DNA of 64,000 bases from Phorcus lineatus. Lineage: Eukaryota > Mollusca > Gastropoda > Trochida > Trochidae. This document shows positions 63,101 to 64,000 of this stretch, in pieces (position 1 is the first letter of the stretch; every line of letters starts with the position of its first letter). The translations under genes were made by a program, and so were the position numbers. The notes under the pieces were generated by a model that was given only the letters and a program-made list of their open reading frames with translations, did not search any database and was not told the DNA's origin. The stretch is taken from NCBI GenBank assembly GCA_921293015.1, contig OV121086.1, positions 39,635,402 through 39,699,401 of the forward strand, in the 5' to 3' direction.

Positions 63101-63961
63101 TGATTTCAAAGAGTTGAAATGGTGTACAAATAAGAAACATTGTATGTTAATGTTTGCATTATATGACCAAAGTAATTTGGTTTTAGAGATTGATGAAATC
63201 GCAATTTTGCTCCCTATCAAATCGCCTACTTTAAGAATACTTCCTCCATTGTGGTTGCGCTGATTCCAAATGAGCTGATCCCAAGTCTTCTGCTGTGGTC
63301 TTCTATGCGAGTGAATAATTCTGCAAACTTGGAGGACTGGTCGTCTGGTAGAAGATACGAGAGCTCAGCATTGATTTCACTCTCCAACCTGGCTGTGGGC
63401 ACGTGCTGGGTCACCAGTGACGTCACAGCGGTTACCTCGCATGCGGGCTCCTTTACAATAACAAGGTGATAACCCGCTCCTGCACAATGAGAAGACGTTT
63501 ATGTCATAGAAGTTTGAGAAAGTGCTAAATAGGCGAGAATTCTCTTATAATGTTTACTAAAAATTAACTATAATTCAACTAAGTTTTCACTTTGAAAAAG
63601 GGGAAATATATTGGTGACAGAGGTATGGATTTTCGATCTTTACTGCTATAAAGCTGGAGGTGGAAATAAAACTATTTACTGACATACGATGCAAACTTAA
63701 ATTCCACAGGTTTGACGAAATTGAACATTAATCTAATATTCACAACTGACCATAGAGTTTCTTAAGAAAGTAAGATGTTCCACAACACTTGACCACGCCC
63801 TCGGCCATGATGGCGATGCGGTCACCCAGGAGGTCAGCCTCATCCATGAAGTGAGTGGTCAGAAGCATCGTCCGCCCCGCCCTGTTCCGCTGCAGGATAT
63901 CCCACGTCTGCCGTCGCGCTGCCGGGTCCATACCGGATGTTGGTTCGTCTAGGATAACGAC
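57171..63961 (-). CDS. ABCA3: ABCA3-like phospholipid-exporting ABC transporter, 5' partial
   Basis: Nine exons on the minus strand join in phase: 63961-63751, 63479-63230, 62894-62692, 62344-61346, 60901-60683, 60395-59893, 59024-58837, 58110-57940 and 57630-57171. They give 1,067 codons. The visible part starts in nucleotide-binding domain 1 at its Walker B ([13 protein letters not shown]) and H-loop ([16 protein letters not shown]). After a regulatory linker, transmembrane domain 2 follows: one helix near [12 protein letters not shown], a glycosylatable lumenal loop, then about five helices. Domain 2 has Walker [13 protein letters not shown], signature SGGNKRKLS, Walker [13 protein letters not shown] and H-loop [16 protein letters not shown]3 loads phospholipids into lysosome-related organelles. 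Similarity in NBD2 ([30 protein letters not shown]) is to ABCA3 more than ABCA1. All motifs are intact. The C-terminus ends in a Cys-rich tail ([11 protein letters not shown]) from a triplet repeat. TMD1 and Walker A of NBD1 lie right of the window. Confidence 0.95.
58196..58500 (+). mobile_element. tRNA-derived SINE, copy 2 (ABCA intron)
   Basis: The head has an A-box-like TGGTTAGCGCG and a canonical B-box GGTTCGAATCC, the internal RNA polymerase III promoter of tRNA-derived SINEs. The central part shares GGCAACTTTGTCTGCAGTAG, GCTCGCAGGTTTCACC and CATAGCCACAATGG with copy 1 at 4549-4840. The tail reads GTGATATAAGTGAAAT. It is better preserved than copy 1 and lies between the last ABCA exons. 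Confidence 0.88.
59315..59555. mobile_element. 241-bp inverted-repeat element (family 5) in an ABCA intron
   Basis: The left end GTCTGAAAGAACACTCC and the reverse complement of the right end agree at 29 of 32 positions, including the block CTTGCTCGCACGTTCT. The interior is non-coding. No clear target duplication flanks it. Only this copy was seen in the window. Confidence 0.85.
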
Positions 63962-64000
63962 CTGGAAGGATCATTTGGAAACGGGTTAAAGAAACCCCGG

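Overview
The window is nuclear DNA from an intron-rich animal, most likely a mollusc or another lophotrochozoan. Genes are split by GT-AG introns of 100 bases to several kb, the DNA is AT-rich, and non-LTR, Tc1-like, SINE and small terminal-inverted-repeat elements lie between and inside genes. An animal-type GH10 (xylanase family) gene with an N-terminal carbohydrate-binding module and a large STAND NTPase-ankyrin gene both fit a mollusc. No bacterial or viral gene organisation is visible. Exon structures were read by eye from splice sites, reading phase and family homology.

Layout: (1) 369-8477, plus strand: 13 coding exons of a nucleostemin-family nucleolar GTPase (GNL3/GNL3L); the start codon lies left of the window. 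(2) 11505-16232, minus strand: complete 9-exon GMPPB (GDP-mannose pyrophosphorylase beta), 360 codons. It converges with GNL3, and four copies of one small inverted-repeat element lie in and around it. (3) 16.2-26.9 kb: no supported gene. It holds a 462-bp element with a perfect 5-bp target duplication, then a nested repeat cluster with several copies of a TTAA-flanked element, one split by an 880-bp element. (4) 26974-35792, plus strand: a STAND-type P-loop NTPase followed by about 17 ankyrin repeats, probably an intracellular sensor or scaffold. A one-base frame break lies at an A8 run. A dead Tc1-like transposon and degenerate tandem repeats sit in its second intron. (5) 36.3-38.0 kb, minus strand: 3' part of a dead LINE. 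(6) 38-44.8 kb: no supported gene; a long fold-back element and a TTAA element. (7) 44868-54335, plus strand: 12-exon secreted GH10-family protein whose active site is degraded. (8) 57171-63961, minus strand: the 3' two thirds of an ABCA3-like lipid transporter; its 5' part lies right of the window.

The five genes have unrelated jobs (ribosome biogenesis, nucleotide-sugar synthesis, putative innate sensing, carbohydrate binding, lipid export) and show no functional clustering. The most interesting items are the apparent GH10 pseudoenzyme, the STAND-ankyrin gene with its frame break, and several uncharacterised short inverted-repeat element families whose insertion sites can be read directly.
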